A stretch of DNA of 64,000 bases from Cranoglanis bouderius (lineage: Eukaryota; Chordata; Actinopteri; Siluriformes; Cranoglanididae). The notes beneath the pieces are model-generated. The model did not search any database. It saw only the letters and a program-made list of their open reading frames with translations, and was not told the origin of the DNA. A program made the position numbers and the translations under genes. Below are positions 37,086-48,566 of this stretch, piece after piece (the first letter of the stretch is position 1; each line of letters begins with the position of its first letter). The stretch covers positions 1,654,501-1,718,500 of the forward strand of contig CM042567.1 of assembly GCA_023630585.1 (NCBI GenBank). Reading direction: 5' to 3'.

Positions 37086-37440
37086 TCGATTTGATTAGCT
37101 AAAGTTAGCTAGCTAGTTAACTGCCAGCAAACTAGCACACAGTGGTCACAAAAGTGCGATTCTCGAGTCTCGATTCACATCGTCATTTTCTCAGTATTTA
37201 TTTTACAGCCACATAATTTGTCAAAATGTAGCGTTACCACAACAACCACCATCTGTTAATCACTGACATGAGCTGAGCTTAGCTAGCTGGCTGGTTAACT
37301 GCCAGTAAACTAGCACATCTTGGTCACAAAAGTGTGATTTCTCTAAGAGTCGCGATCTGCATCGTCATTGTCTCAGTGTTTATTTAACAAATTTGTCAAA
37401 ATATAGCGCTACCATGACAACCCCCATCTGTTCACCACTA
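37086..37440. repeat. Diverged tandem duplication, about 185-bp unit
   Basis: The unit from TTAGCTAGCTAGTTAACTGCC (about 37107) to CCACCATCTGTTAATCACT (about 37263) recurs from TTAGCTAGCTGGCTGGTTAACTGCC (about 37280) to CCCATCTGTTCACCACT. Both carry TGGTCACAAAAGTG, ATCGTCATT and ATTTGTCAAAAT in order. The unit shares short segments with the recurrent repeat near 42800. Confidence 0.8.
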
Positions 37441-37444
37441 AAAA

Positions 37445-40400
37445 TGAATGGTTTCATAGAACAATAAGACGAAAATACTAAAAATACTAATATACATTAT
37501 AAAATAGTATACTAAAAATGCTAAAATACTAATAACCTTCTAAAAATACACATTAAATATAAGAATAAGACACTAAAATACAATTTGAATAGAAAATAGC
37601 TGCAACAGGTCGGTTCAGGGTCGAGGGTTGATGAAACAGACCACGCCCACTTCGGGTTCCAATCCGAATACAAATACAACTACGGATATTTTGAGCTCTG
37701 AACAGTTGAATAGTTGCAACAGTGGTGTTACGAGACGTGGTGAGTGCGAGTGTCATCCCGTGGGTGGGGGAGGGGGAGGGGGAGGGGGAGGGCGGAGTCA
37801 TCCTGAAAGAGACCACGCCCATCAAGAGAGAAATGTTTTATCATGGGATGAGGGTGATAATTGAGAAGATCTTCAGGACTGATTTGTAGTGATGCTTCCC
37901 TCTAACCGTCTAAGGAGACAAAATAATTGCTCCCCGCCTCCCGGCTTAACAGAATCGTGGTCAGTTCTTCGGCCTGGATGTAAAAATATCACCTCTGAGC
38001 TGTGAGAAGTTCCAGCATTCATCACTATCACCCCCTTTTCATCAGAGACTCGAGTACTGAGAAATTTCTCCATATCTCTTAATTATCTGGAGTGCAGCAG
38101 GGACCGGGTTCTGGGTTCTGGGTTCTGGGTTCTTGTGCGGCTCTGCACTTTGCCATTAGCTGTCACAGTATTAAATAACTGGCAGCCACACAGCCGTGGG
38201 TAAATCAAGTACATTTCAGATCCGGGATCCGCCAGAATGCGGCACGCTCTCTCCATTAACCGCAGAGAAAATAAAGGCCCTCAGGAGATGCTAACATGCG
38301 CCTAGTGTGTGCTGTTTCATGCACGTTGATACTGGATTGCATTTACATGTTCAAATACGTCTAACACTCATGTTTACATGCTGCTTTATTGCGGGAAAAA
38401 GAAACAGGTCTCTAACACTTTTTTGTTTTGTTTTTTCAAATGGCTAAAAATATCATATTAATTATACAATTATACATATAATTATTGTACCTTTATTCTA
38501 TCTTTACACATTTTTAATTATATATTTTATATTCATATTATATTATATCACATTATATTATATTATTTCCTTCTTTCTGCTATTGTTTATTGCGCTTATT
38601 TGCACAATTTTATTTTTGACCGCTTTTTCTTTATTTATTTATGCTGTAAAGCATTTGAAACGTATGAAAGGTGCCATATAAATAAAACATATTATTTATT
38701 TTGGTTATATTTACTTACAATAAATACTTTTATTGTCTACAACAATAAAAGTAACTACAAATGTTTAAAAAAAAAAAAAAAAGGATGCATTATTTTATCA
38801 TTTGAAAAAATTATAATAAAAAAAAAAATGCTGTGGTATAAGAGAAATAAAACTCTCTGTGCCATGCTGTTATAGGAAAAATAATAAACCTCTGGGTGGT
38901 AACAGTAACTCTCTGGTTCTTGATTGATTCATTTCACATAACAGCACAACACGGCGTCACCGTTTTGACAAAATAGTTTTAATTTATAAGAAAGTCTATT
39001 CAAGGCGCTTTGCGTCCTGAGGCTTCGCAGAATGACGAGTTTAAGAGTTTAAGCGATTAAATACGCCTCAAGGTTTAACTCCAATAATATTCCTCAGACA
39101 TCCACATCCTTCACTAAAGCTGTTTAACTGGGTATTTACTAGTGAATCTAGTTACCGGGTTGTGAAGCGGATTTGTCTTAAAGAGCGAGCGGTACGGAGA
39201 GGCGTAAATTCTCTCCTGCTGCCGCGTTTCAACCTAAAAACAATTCCAGTTTCCTTTCCCACTGATGTTAACAAGCTGAATGTGACACTGAGACAATGTA
39301 CAGAAGCAGCGTACAGGATCCAAACAGGAACCATAAACCCCTCTAAGGCACGGACGCGCACGATATTTCACCGCCGTGACATTTGTGCTGTTGTACATCT
39401 GAGAGCCGCAGTGTCGGGTTTTTTGTCGGAGCGCACACTCGACACAAAGACTGCCTTCATGTGACCGGACAATAAAACTGTCAGCGGTAATGCAGTTTCA
39501 AAATCATTTTCACCGACCTTTATCAACTCGGCCGTTATTATGCGAATGTTGCGGCTGCGTTTCTCAATGGTGAGCCGGACATTTTTTTTTTAATGTCTTT
39601 TTTTTTTTGTTTGTTTGTTTTTTAAGAAAAGATATAGTACGGCTATTGATGTGCAAAGCTGCGGGAAAGCCATTAATGCACTCTGAGTCATGTCGAATAA
39701 CAAAGCCACAACAACGTGGAGCCAAGAATAACCCACAGTGTCTGGCGCTTGGCTTTGCTGTGTGATGAAAATCTTATAAGAGATTCATTTTATAATGAAG
39801 GGTTTTTTTTTTGTTTGTTTGTTTATTAGTTGAAACTGGACATGTTGGTCCATTTTCACTTTGGTTAACACTTTCCTACGTGGGATTCAGCCCTCGCTTC
39901 ATCTCAACATAAAGAGACTGATGCGGCAGCGCTTTAGTGTTTTCAGCTCTCTCACTTCTTCATCTGTGCACTCTGCTCAAACAGATCAGCTCGCAAAGCT
40001 TCGGCTTTCACGCTAACGTCGCCGTCAACGCCGTCGCCGTCTGGCCGTCTGGCCGTCTAGTCTCCGCTGTAGTACTGCTGCGCTACATTCGTAGAGGAGG
40101 AGCGTCTCCTCTAATTCTACGCCGGATTTCTCATTCATGTAACCTTAATAAAACGTCAAGGTGAGTCAGGAAAGCAGATTTTGCTCTTTTATTTTTAGAA
40201 TTTCAGTGGTTAAAACTCATTTCTTCTCCTATTAAAGACCGTTTTAACTGAGCTAAACAACAGCAAATAAGAGCGGGCTGTAATGTCAGTAAGACACTTA
40301 TAACGTCTGACGGAAATAACACAAATACAAATTAACAAATTAACACCAGAATCACTAAACACATCACAAATATATTTCCATAAAAAACATCAGGGTAAAG

Positions 40401-41740
40401 GTTTCCTTTACAACAAACAAACAGAAGTGCAGTGTGTTGTCCCTTGTCCTGCTGATCTTTGGCTTCGCTCAGCTCACAACCACGAACGTGGTGGACGACT
40501 GTTCTGTTCGTTTGCCTTTCATAAATGACGTCAAGGTCACGTTTTCTTATAGTCACGGTCTGCCCACAACCCTCAAACTACAGGATAATCTGGAAAGGTA
40601 ATGGTTTAAGACCAGCGTAAGATCGCGACAGTTTTTGCAGTCGTCAGGAGAATCTGTCCCAAACCCGTCCTGTAGTGTCTCCCAGACAATAATAAAGCAT
40701 CGTGATCGCTTCGTACTCTTCGTAGTCGAACCCGCAGCAGTTTTACGACGTTTTAAGACGAATACATGAGCCGACTTTGTGATAGTTCTCTACTGAGGTT
40801 TGAAAATCTTTACCAGGTGACTCTTATCATGTCTTATCGTCAAACTCCTGAAATAACACATTTTAACCATGTCCGATTTTTGCTTTTCTGTCACTGGTTT
40901 GTGTCGGACTGATGAGCACAACGAGCCCAAACACAAGGAAAGAAAGGCAAAGAATGCCTCTTTTATCCAGTGTGAAGTATTTCTTCATCTAGTTTCTCTA
41001 GTGGATCTCTAATATAATCACACTACGAGGCAACAATATTCCAGATGTTTGCGTTCCGTTCGTTTCGGTTTGTGAATTTGTGTAAATACAGAATAAAATC
41101 CAGACACGAAAGCTAAACATGTTTGAAGCTAAGCAAAGACTGAGACAGGATATTTCTCACATCCAGCTCCTTGAGAGCTCTTGTTTCTCATGCGCACTCG
41201 CTGAAAGGGCTCCAGCGACCTCTCCAAAGCTAACAGAGAGAATAATCCGCGTGTAAACACCCCTCCTCCCCTCCTCCCCTCCTCGCCTACTCGTCTGGGG
41301 CACTGCAGACGCTACGCCAGTAACTGCAGCAACGGTCGGAGGAGGAATTTGCGCAGATGCGTTACGTTAGCACATGATGCTGGTTTATGATTAATGCTGG
41401 TGCTGTAGGAAGTGAAAAGCAATGTCACAGGGGGCACAGGTGCTGTTTACTCCGAACCAAAAGCTGATTCCGGCACTTTACACAAAAAAAACAACCCTGC
41501 TGCTGTTATTAATGACTTCACGCTGAAATTATGGATAAAATAATCACGCACAAACTCAGTGGGCAAGCTGTGAAGGACGTCCGGACGGTCCGGACGATGC
41601 AGCTTGGCTTTGATGTCCATGTTTTTTAAATGAAGATGAACAGTTAGAGTGACTTTGGTGTGAAGTGAGAATGTGACCGTGCCATATATCTCTCTTGTCG
41701 TAAATTCATACAGCCACATGACCGCCTACAATCAAACGGA
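37445..41740. other. Gene-free stretch
   Basis: No exon supported. Contains a G-rich quadruplex-capable run (37761-37794), a short GGGTTCT tandem (38106-38133), and a fragment of the palindromic repeat family (GTGGTATAAGAGAAATAAAAC near 38832-38900). Frames at 39162-39464 and 39937-40164 are open but show no domain. Confidence 0.45.
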
Positions 41741-41744
41741 CGAA

Positions 41745-42314
41745 CAGGACAGGACAGGAAAGGACAGGACGGGACGGGACAGGATAGGACAGGACAGGAC
41801 GGGACAGGATAGGACGGGACGGGACTGGGCAGGACGGGACAGGACGGGACGGGACAGGATAGGACGGGACAGGACGGGACGGGACAGGATAGGACAGGAC
41901 GAGACAGGACAGGACGGGACAGGACAGGATAGGACGGGACGGGACAGGACAGGACGGGACGGGACAGGACAGGACAGGAAAGGACAGGACAGGATAGGAC
42001 AGGACGGGACAGGACAGGATAGGACGGGACAGGATAGGACAGGACGGGACAGGACAGGACAGGACGGGACAGGATAGGACAGGACGGGACAGGACAGGAT
42101 AGGACAGGACGGGACAGGATAGGACAGGACAGGATGGGACAGGACAGGACGGGACGGGACAGGACAGGACAGGACGGGACAGGACGGGACGGGACAGGAT
42201 AGGACAGGACGGGACAGGACAGGACGGGACGGGATAGCACGGGACGGGACGGGACGGGACAGGACAGGACGGGACGGGACGGAACGGGACAGGACAGGAC
42301 AGGACAGGACAGGA
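41745..42314. repeat. GGACA/GGACG pentamer array, about 115 copies
   Basis: Strictly five-base periodicity with A/G alternation at one site and occasional T (GGATA). The plus strand is almost pure purine plus C. Because 5 is not a multiple of 3, all frames cycle, and several stay open (41644-42438 minus, 264 codons; 41673-42077 plus). None is a gene. Confidence 0.97.
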
Positions 42315-42939
42315 ACAACATGCAGAAAGATGGAGGGAGAGCAGAGAAGGTTTTGTACTTTGCTGAAATAACAGCATCAGAACCATTTATCACAAAATAC
42401 TTCAATTCAATTCTCTCTTCACCTTCAGTTGCGTCCATGTTTTCTGATTCCTTTCCATCATTATTAACCTCTGATCACGGATCACAGCAAATATTTTGTC
42501 GTCGCTATGCTAATCGTATCCGTCCATCATTCCTAGCGTCACAATCCATGACTTTTGTCCTAAAAAAATTCAAGTTACACACTTTTCCAAAAAAAAAAAA
42601 AAAAAAGACCAAAGATTTAAACTATTACCTAGGAACATCTCTATAATCATGCATAGACATGAATATGCAAATTAGGAACGTCCCCATGTCATGGAAACCG
42701 CCTAATATTGCAATCATTAGCTTATTTAATTATTTTATTAATTGCTAGTTATTTAGCTCAGGTTGTTACAAAGGGAAACGAGTCATCATTACAGATTTCA
42801 TCATTACCATCTGAATATGTGTCATCGTTACCATGACAACACACAATCTGTTCACTAATAACTAAAATTAAAGTTAGGTTCTGAGGCCAGAGTTCAGAGT
42901 TCAGGGCGAATTTAAGTGAAGAACACAAGTTTTTATAGG

Positions 42940-43470
42940 AAGATAATCAACGATGGGGTGCTGTGATGAAGCGGAGTCACTGTCACCACAACACAGATGA
43001 TTATTTTCCAATAACAGCGCAGCCCGGAGTGTTTCATTCCTCTTATACCACGGCAATCTGCCAACAATTAGAATTTTCGGCTTATTAAAGAACAACACAT
43101 CACACTTACATCATTATCCATTATCCATTTATAGCTACACTTAACGATGCGGCACGTCCGTGTAACAAGTCAGTTCCTGTTGTCACTCACGTTATAGCAG
43201 CTATAAACATCCGTTCCCTCACCAGCCTCTCTTTATTCTCCCTCGAAGTTAATGAGACAAAAAAAAACCTCCTTCCATAAATGCTATATAAATCTCCATC
43301 ACCATATTAACGATAACACACGTTATTAAATCCGCTTATAATTAGCCGTACGAGTCCCCGTGAATGAGCTGTTACTATAGAAACGTATTAGAACGAGCTG
43401 ATTAATGTATATAAACCTGTGATTTGCAGCTGCAGTACTGTCAGAGCTGCTGTTATAGGAAATCAATCAA
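42940..43470. repeat. Palindromic-family MITE-like repeat, long copy
   Basis: One of the longest copies of a family seen at least ten times here. Ordered landmarks: TTCCTCTTATACCACGGCAA (about 43037), GTCAGTTCCTG then ACGTTATAGCAGCTATAAAC (about 43189-43208), CCCTCACCAGCCTCTCTTTA, GTCCCCGTGAATGAGCTGTT (about 43362), GAGCTGATTAATG with TATATAAACCTGTGATT, and CAGAGCTGCTGTTATAGGA. The core TTATAGCAGCTATAA is a perfect palindrome. There is no coding frame. Confidence 0.7.
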
Positions 43471-43489
43471 CAAGAATCCTGACTGTAAG

Positions 43490-43665
43490 GCAGGACGGGT
43501 GTAAACTTTTGAACAGGATGATCGGTGTAAACTGTTTTTAATTTTTATGATCCCTCTTATTATTATTATTATTATTTTTATTTTTTTTAATTATAAACAT
43601 TTTGCAGATTCAGCAAGGCATACGGTATGTAAACTTATGAACTCAACTGTACTGTAGAAAATGTA
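43490..43665. mobile_element. Truncated Tc1-type right end
   Basis: GGTGTAAACTTTTGAACAGG, then ATTTTGCAGATTCAGCAAGG and a terminal TAAACTTATGAACTCAACTG match the right half of the element at 24599-25262. The left half is missing. A TTA triplet run lies inside. Confidence 0.6.
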
Positions 43666-43728
43666 TATGAAGTTCATATGAAACTGGGATGTTAGCAAAC
43701 ACCAGAAGCACCAAAAGTCTCGAAGGGG

Positions 43729-43759
<31 letters not shown>

Positions 43760-43959
43760 ACCTCATACTTCAAATAGCTGAAGTTCCACAGATTTAGCTC
43801 TTAATACTCAGCTCCAAAACTGTTTCTGTAGGATTTTTGTTCTTCTCTTCTTTCAAAAAATTAAAATCTGCCCTGTCACTGTTCACCAGCTGCATCCTCC
43901 ATCGTCCATTTCAACGCTATTAGCGGTTTTAATTTCGTCCATACGCACAAATATAAATC

Positions 43960-44420
43960 TTCTTCTTCTCCTTTCGGCTGTTCCCTTCAGGGGTCGCCAC
44001 AGCGAATCATCTGCCTCCATCTAGCCCTATCCCCTGCATCCTCTTCTCTCAGACCGACTACCTTCATGTCCTCCTTCACTACATCCATAAACCTCCTCTT
44101 TGGTCTTCCTCTCGGCCTCCTGCCCGGCAGCTCTAACCTCAGCATCCTTTTACCGATATATTCACTCTCCCTCCTCTGAACATGTCCAAACCATCTCAAC
44201 CTGGCCTCTCTAACTTTGTCTCCAAAACATCTCACATGTGCTGTCCCCCTGATGTACTCATTCCCGATCCTATCCATCCTCGTCACTCCCAAAGAGAACC
44301 TCAACATCTTCAGCTCTGTCTTTTCCTCAGTGCAACTGTCTCCAAACCATACAACATCGCTGGTCTCCCTACTGTCCTGTACACCTTTCCTTTCATTCTT
44401 GCTGGTACTCTTTTATCACA
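43960..44420 (-). mobile_element. Non-LTR retrotransposon 3' fragment
   Basis: The minus frame 44307-43987 reads the C-terminal part of a LINE reverse-transcriptase protein: TRMDRIGNEYIRGTAHV, VREARLRWFGHVQRRESEYI, ELPGRRPRGRPKRRFMDVV and RARWRQMIRCGDP. Just upstream, in another frame, KVYRTVGRPAMLYGLETVAL is the thumb-proximal block of the same protein, so a frameshift or small deletion near 44310 breaks it. It is 5'-truncated and dead. The clade is not certain. Confidence 0.85.
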
Positions 44421-44424
44421 ACGC

Positions 44425-44946
44425 TCAAATATAAACATAATACATTATATTATAATATTCGAATCTAACGGATGGAACGGGAACTCGTTTTTAGTTCTTA
44501 TATCTATTTTAGAAGTAAAATCTCGAGTCATATAGCTGTAACACAGTAAACATTTTGTTTGAACGTTGGATATCCATTGTTTGTGCGCACTTCCATGTCA
44601 AAGATTATCAACAGAGTTAATTTTTCACTTTCTTGCTTTCGTATTGAACAGCAGATAAACGTAGAGAAGCGTAATACAATAAAATATTACTTACATTTCT
44701 CTACAAATAGGTTTATGTTCAGTATGTGCACATTATACGGTGCATTTCATATCTTATCATAAAAGAAATGCTACGAAAGATATTACACTGACAGTGTCAC
44801 GGATGAGGAAGTCCACGATATATATGAGTTTGTGACCCTGATTTTATTTAACGACGAAATTACAGTCAGTCCATGGCAACTGGACCAACACACTCTTATT
44901 ATCTATAACACACGAAGTTTGTATCAGCACCCAAACAACCATTTGC

Positions 44947-44983
<37 letters not shown>

Positions 44984-45285
44984 CCACAGAGAAAAACATC
45001 TTGCACATATAGTTATACACATATACTATAGATGTAGTAGAAGTTAAGCATGATGCATGACGTTTCCATAGAAACAGGACATTTTGGACAAATGTTCATC
45101 AGGTGTGCAACCTCCACACACGTTTATCACGTCCTCTACTGTATATACATCCGATGCTGGCGTCATTACTCAACCCGAGGGGCGTGGCAACATGATGACA
45201 AGCAAGAGAGCCAATCGGTGAGTTCTTTTTACTTTTTAGCATGCTAGCGACTTAATGTTCATCACTTATACACACTGCAATTGCC
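44425..45285. other. Gene-free stretch
   Basis: AT-rich; AAT triplet run at 44948-44982. No gene recognised. Confidence 0.5.
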
Positions 45286-45290
45286 AAATT

Positions 45291-45371
45291 ATTATTCATT
45301 CCCTAATCGCTTTATCCTGATCAGGGTCACACGGATTTGGAGACTATCCCGGGAAAAATGCTGAGCGTGAG

Positions 45372-45403
<32 letters not shown>

Positions 45404-45775
45404 TTACAAGCTTATTCATACAATTCAATTTAGAGTCACCAGAATGTTTTTGGAGGTGGGAGGAAAGCGGAGAACCTGGAGAACATGCAAAACTCCACAC
45501 AGACGCAGTAACCGGAGCTCAGGATCAAACCTGGAATTTCACCCTTAAGCTGCCTACTTCTAAATCATTAGAAATTGGGTTCTTGTCTGTACGGAGGTCC
45601 ACATGTTCTCCCTGCATTTGTTTGTGTGGGTTTTTTTTTTTTCCAGGTTCTCTGGTTTCCCAAAAACATGCCTGTGGAGTTAATGTGTGTGCAGAGGTTC
45701 ATGGTGTCCTGTCATGGACTGGCATCTCCTCGCTCCTAGCGTTTATGTAGGTGCAGATAAATGAATGATGATCAT
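45291..45775. repeat. Head-to-head inverted repeat pair
   Basis: The left arm (45291-45545) runs TCGCTTTATCCTGATCAGGG, CTATCCCGGGAAAAATGCTG, a CA run (45375-45402), GTTTTTGGAGGTGGGAGGAA, GGAGAACATGCAAAACTCCA. The right arm (45571-45775) carries the reverse pattern: ACATGTTCTCCCTGC, CCAGGTTCTCTGGTTTCCC, AAAACATGCCTGTG, GGTGTCCTGTCATGGACTGG. Both belong to a high-copy fish repeat, placed here as a large imperfect palindrome. Confidence 0.75.
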
Positions 45776-45839
45776 CACAGTGTGTAGTATTTTTCTATAA
45801 TGTTGTACATACTGTAGGTCTGGGTGATATGACGACATA

Positions 45840-47232
45840 CAGTGGGGGAAAAAAGTATTTGATCCCCTGCTGATTTTGTACGTTTGCCCACTGACAAAGA
45901 AATGATCAGTCTATAATTTTAATGGTAGGTGTATTTTAACAGTGAGAGACAGAATAACAACAAAAAAATCCAGAAAAACACATTTCAAAAAAGTTATAAA
46001 TTGATTTGCATTTTAATGAGGGAAATAAGTATTTGACCCCTTCGACTTAGTACTTAGTGGCAAAACCCTTGTTGGCAATCACAGAGGTCAGACGTTTCTT
46101 GTAGTTGGCCACCAGGTTTGCATACATCTCAGGAGGGATTTTGTCCCACTCCTCTTTGCAGATCCTCTCCAAGTCATTAAGGTCATTTTCAATGCCCTGG
46201 CTGAGGGAAGGAGGTTCTCACCCAAGATTTGACGGTACATGGCCCCGTCCATCGTCCCTTTGATGCGGTGCAGTTGTCCTGTCCCCTTAGCAGAAAAACA
46301 CCCCCAAAGCATAATGTTCCCACCTCCATGTTTGACGGTGGGGATGGTGTTATGACTTGGGGTCATAGGCAGCATTCCTCCTCCTCCAAACACGGCGAGT
46401 TGAGTTGATGCCAAAGAGATCTGACCACACCTGACCACAACACTTTCACCCAGTTCTCCTCTGAATCATTCAGGCAAACTTCAGACAGGCCTGTACATGT
46501 GCTTTCTTGAGCAGGGGGACCTTGCGGGCACTGCAGGATTTCAGTCCTTCACGGCGTAGTGTGTTACCAATTGTTTTCTTGGTGATTATGGTCCCAGCTG
46601 CCTTGAGATCATTAACAAGATCCTCCCGTGTAGTTCTGGACTGATTCCTCACCGTTCTCATGATCATTGAAACTCCACGAGGTGAGATCTTGCATGGAGC
46701 CCCAGACCGAGGGAGACTGACAGTTTCTTCCATTTGCGAATAATCGCACCAACTGTTGTCACCTTCTCACCAAGCTGCTTGGTGATGGTCTTGTAGCCCA
46801 TTCCAGCCTTGTGTAGGTCTACAATCTTGTCCCTGACATCCTTGGACAGCTCTTTGGTCTTGGCCATGGTGGAGAGTTTGGAATCTGATTGATTGATTGC
46901 TTCTGTGGACAGGTGTCTTTTTACAGGTAACAAACTGAGATTATACTCTCTTTAAGAGAGTGCTCCTAATCTCAGCTCATTACCTGTGTAAAAGACACCT
47001 GGGAGCCAGAAATCTTGCTGATTGATAGGGGATCAAATACTTATTTCCCTCATTAAAATGCAAATCAATTTATAACTTTTTTGAAATGTGTTGTTTTTCT
47101 GGATTTTTTTGTTGTTATTCTGTCTCTCACTGTTAAAATACACCTACCATTAAAATTATAGACTGATCATTTCTTTGTCAGTGGGCAAACGTACAAAATC
47201 AGCAGGGGATCATATACTATTTTCCCCCACTG
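45840..47232 (-). mobile_element. Internally deleted Tc1 transposon
   Basis: Flanked by TA at 45838-45839 and 47233-47234. Terminal repeats begin CAGTGGGGGAAAAAAGTATT (left) and CAGTGGGGGAAAATAGTATA (right, reversed) and match for more than 100 bases. Minus-strand transposase remains: helix-turn-helix MAKTKELSKDVRDKIVDLHK (start about 46866), the second DNA-binding part with NQSRTTREDLVNDLK (46733-46470), and the catalytic block PTVKHGGGNIMLWGCFSAKG (46438-46088). The DNDPKH and SPDLNPIE blocks are absent, so the catalytic core is deleted. It is inserted into a MITE whose two halves (GTCTGGGTGATATGAC left, ATATCGCCCACCC at 47538 right) flank it. Confidence 0.93.
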
Positions 47233-47234
47233 TA

Positions 47235-47860
47235 ATACTGATATCATGATCAATTATATCGTGGATATCGCTTTCTAACATTTTATAATAAAGCCGTTAC
47301 ACACTGATTCGAAGCAGCTGATTCGACGATAAAGTTTAGTACAGAACAAAGTCTTTTAACTATTATTATTATTCGAATTTTTCCTTGTCAGTCATTTTTG
47401 TAGACAATCAATACAAGTATCATAGGAATCAGTCGCATAGGATTTTTTTTTTTTTAATGCAACCGTTAAACCGTTTGCTGGCTCGTGTATCATATAAACA
47501 TCTTCAAGTATCGTGATATGATATTTTGTTCATATCGCCCACCCTTAGTCGTACAGCTGGATTAATTCCTGATCCCCACTGGTTATAATGCAGCCCCTTT
47601 GTGTATTTGTGTTGTAATGATGGCTAAAGGACATGCACACATGGACAAATCTTGCACTCAAAGCTACACACAGAGTCTGTGTGACCTCCAGAGCAGTAAA
47701 GCCACACTGCGCATCTCCACTGCTCCTTCCTCAGTCTGGAGTTGGCGGGAGGCGCCGATGCAGAAAGCAATGCAGCTCCACTTCAATTCTACACACACAC
47801 ACACACACCCTACACACACACACACTCCGTTCAGTGTAAATACAGGCTGAAAAGCTCTTA
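47235..47860. other. Intron 3 start region of plekha7
   Basis: Contains the right half of the interrupted MITE (to about 47550) and CA repeats near 47791-47825. No further exon. Confidence 0.5.
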
Positions 47861-47861
47861 C

Positions 47862-48566
47862 TTGATGAAGTAACTCGCGCCTTCTGCTGTGAATCCTTCC
47901 TCCCATCCCCGCGGTAAATCTGCACGAGGAACAAAACACACAGTATCTTTAAGCTGCATAGAGTTTAAACACACACACACACATACACACACACGTATAC
48001 ACACATACACACACACACACACGGTTTATTTCACTCGTGTGAGACCTAAACTGGAACTCGAACGCCTTTGATGTGTTTGTTTTTGTTTGTTTTTGATGTT
48101 CCGAACCTTTGCAGTGTTTCACTTTGAAGTGTTCCGCATCAAAAAAAACAACGTCTTCCTGGAATCTTTTGATCATGTGGGCTATTAATGAGTTAATGGA
48201 CTGATTGAAAGGCTACAGTGTGAAAGTTGGAGTTGATTCGGAGCACCAGGACTCGGATGTTTCATACCTGATCGGATCATGTGGCCCGAGTTGACAGGTT
48301 CTCCTGTGCGGGGATGGAGCCAAGTGGTGCTGCGAGTTTGGTCGCTGGAAAATGAAAGGAAACACACACACACACACACACACACACCTGTTAGGCTACA
48401 AGATCTACGCGAAATGCGCATAAGCAGCCAAACGATCCGTCAACGAAAAAAAATACGATCCATTAAACGATCCAGTGGCTCACTTGATGAAAAACACCCG
48501 TCCATCTCTGCACACTCCGTAAGACCAGTGGTCAGGTAGAGTGTCCCGGCCGAGAGGAGCCGCCAT
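47862..48566 (-). CDS. plekha7: plekha7, first three coding exons (partial)
   Basis: Encodes the N-terminus of pleckstrin homology domain-containing family A member 7, a zonula adherens scaffold that links p120-catenin/E-cadherin junctions to microtubule minus ends (family knowledge). Exon 1 is 48566-48484, exon 2 48344-48268, exon 3 47919-47862. All junctions are GT-AG and in frame. WW1 covers residues about 10-41, with Trp14, Trp36 and the TTWLHPRTGEPVNSGHM block; WW2 begins at about residue 54 with LPRGWEEGFTAEG and SYFI, and is cut off after residue 72 at a phase-2 donor. I chose ATG 48566 because MAAPLGRDTLPDHWSYGVCR aligns with the family N-terminus. The remaining exons (end of WW2, PH domain, coiled coils) are not in the window and must lie beyond position 1. 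It sits downstream of rps13 on the same strand, as in mammals. Confidence 0.94.

Noticed and set aside
39162..39464. 100-codon plus frame
   Set aside because: No recognisable domain or flanking exon signals; opposing minus frame equally open.
41644..42438. 264-codon minus frame of PVLSCPVPSRPV repeats and the opposing plus frame
   Set aside because: Pentamer array; all frames are open because no unit spells a stop.
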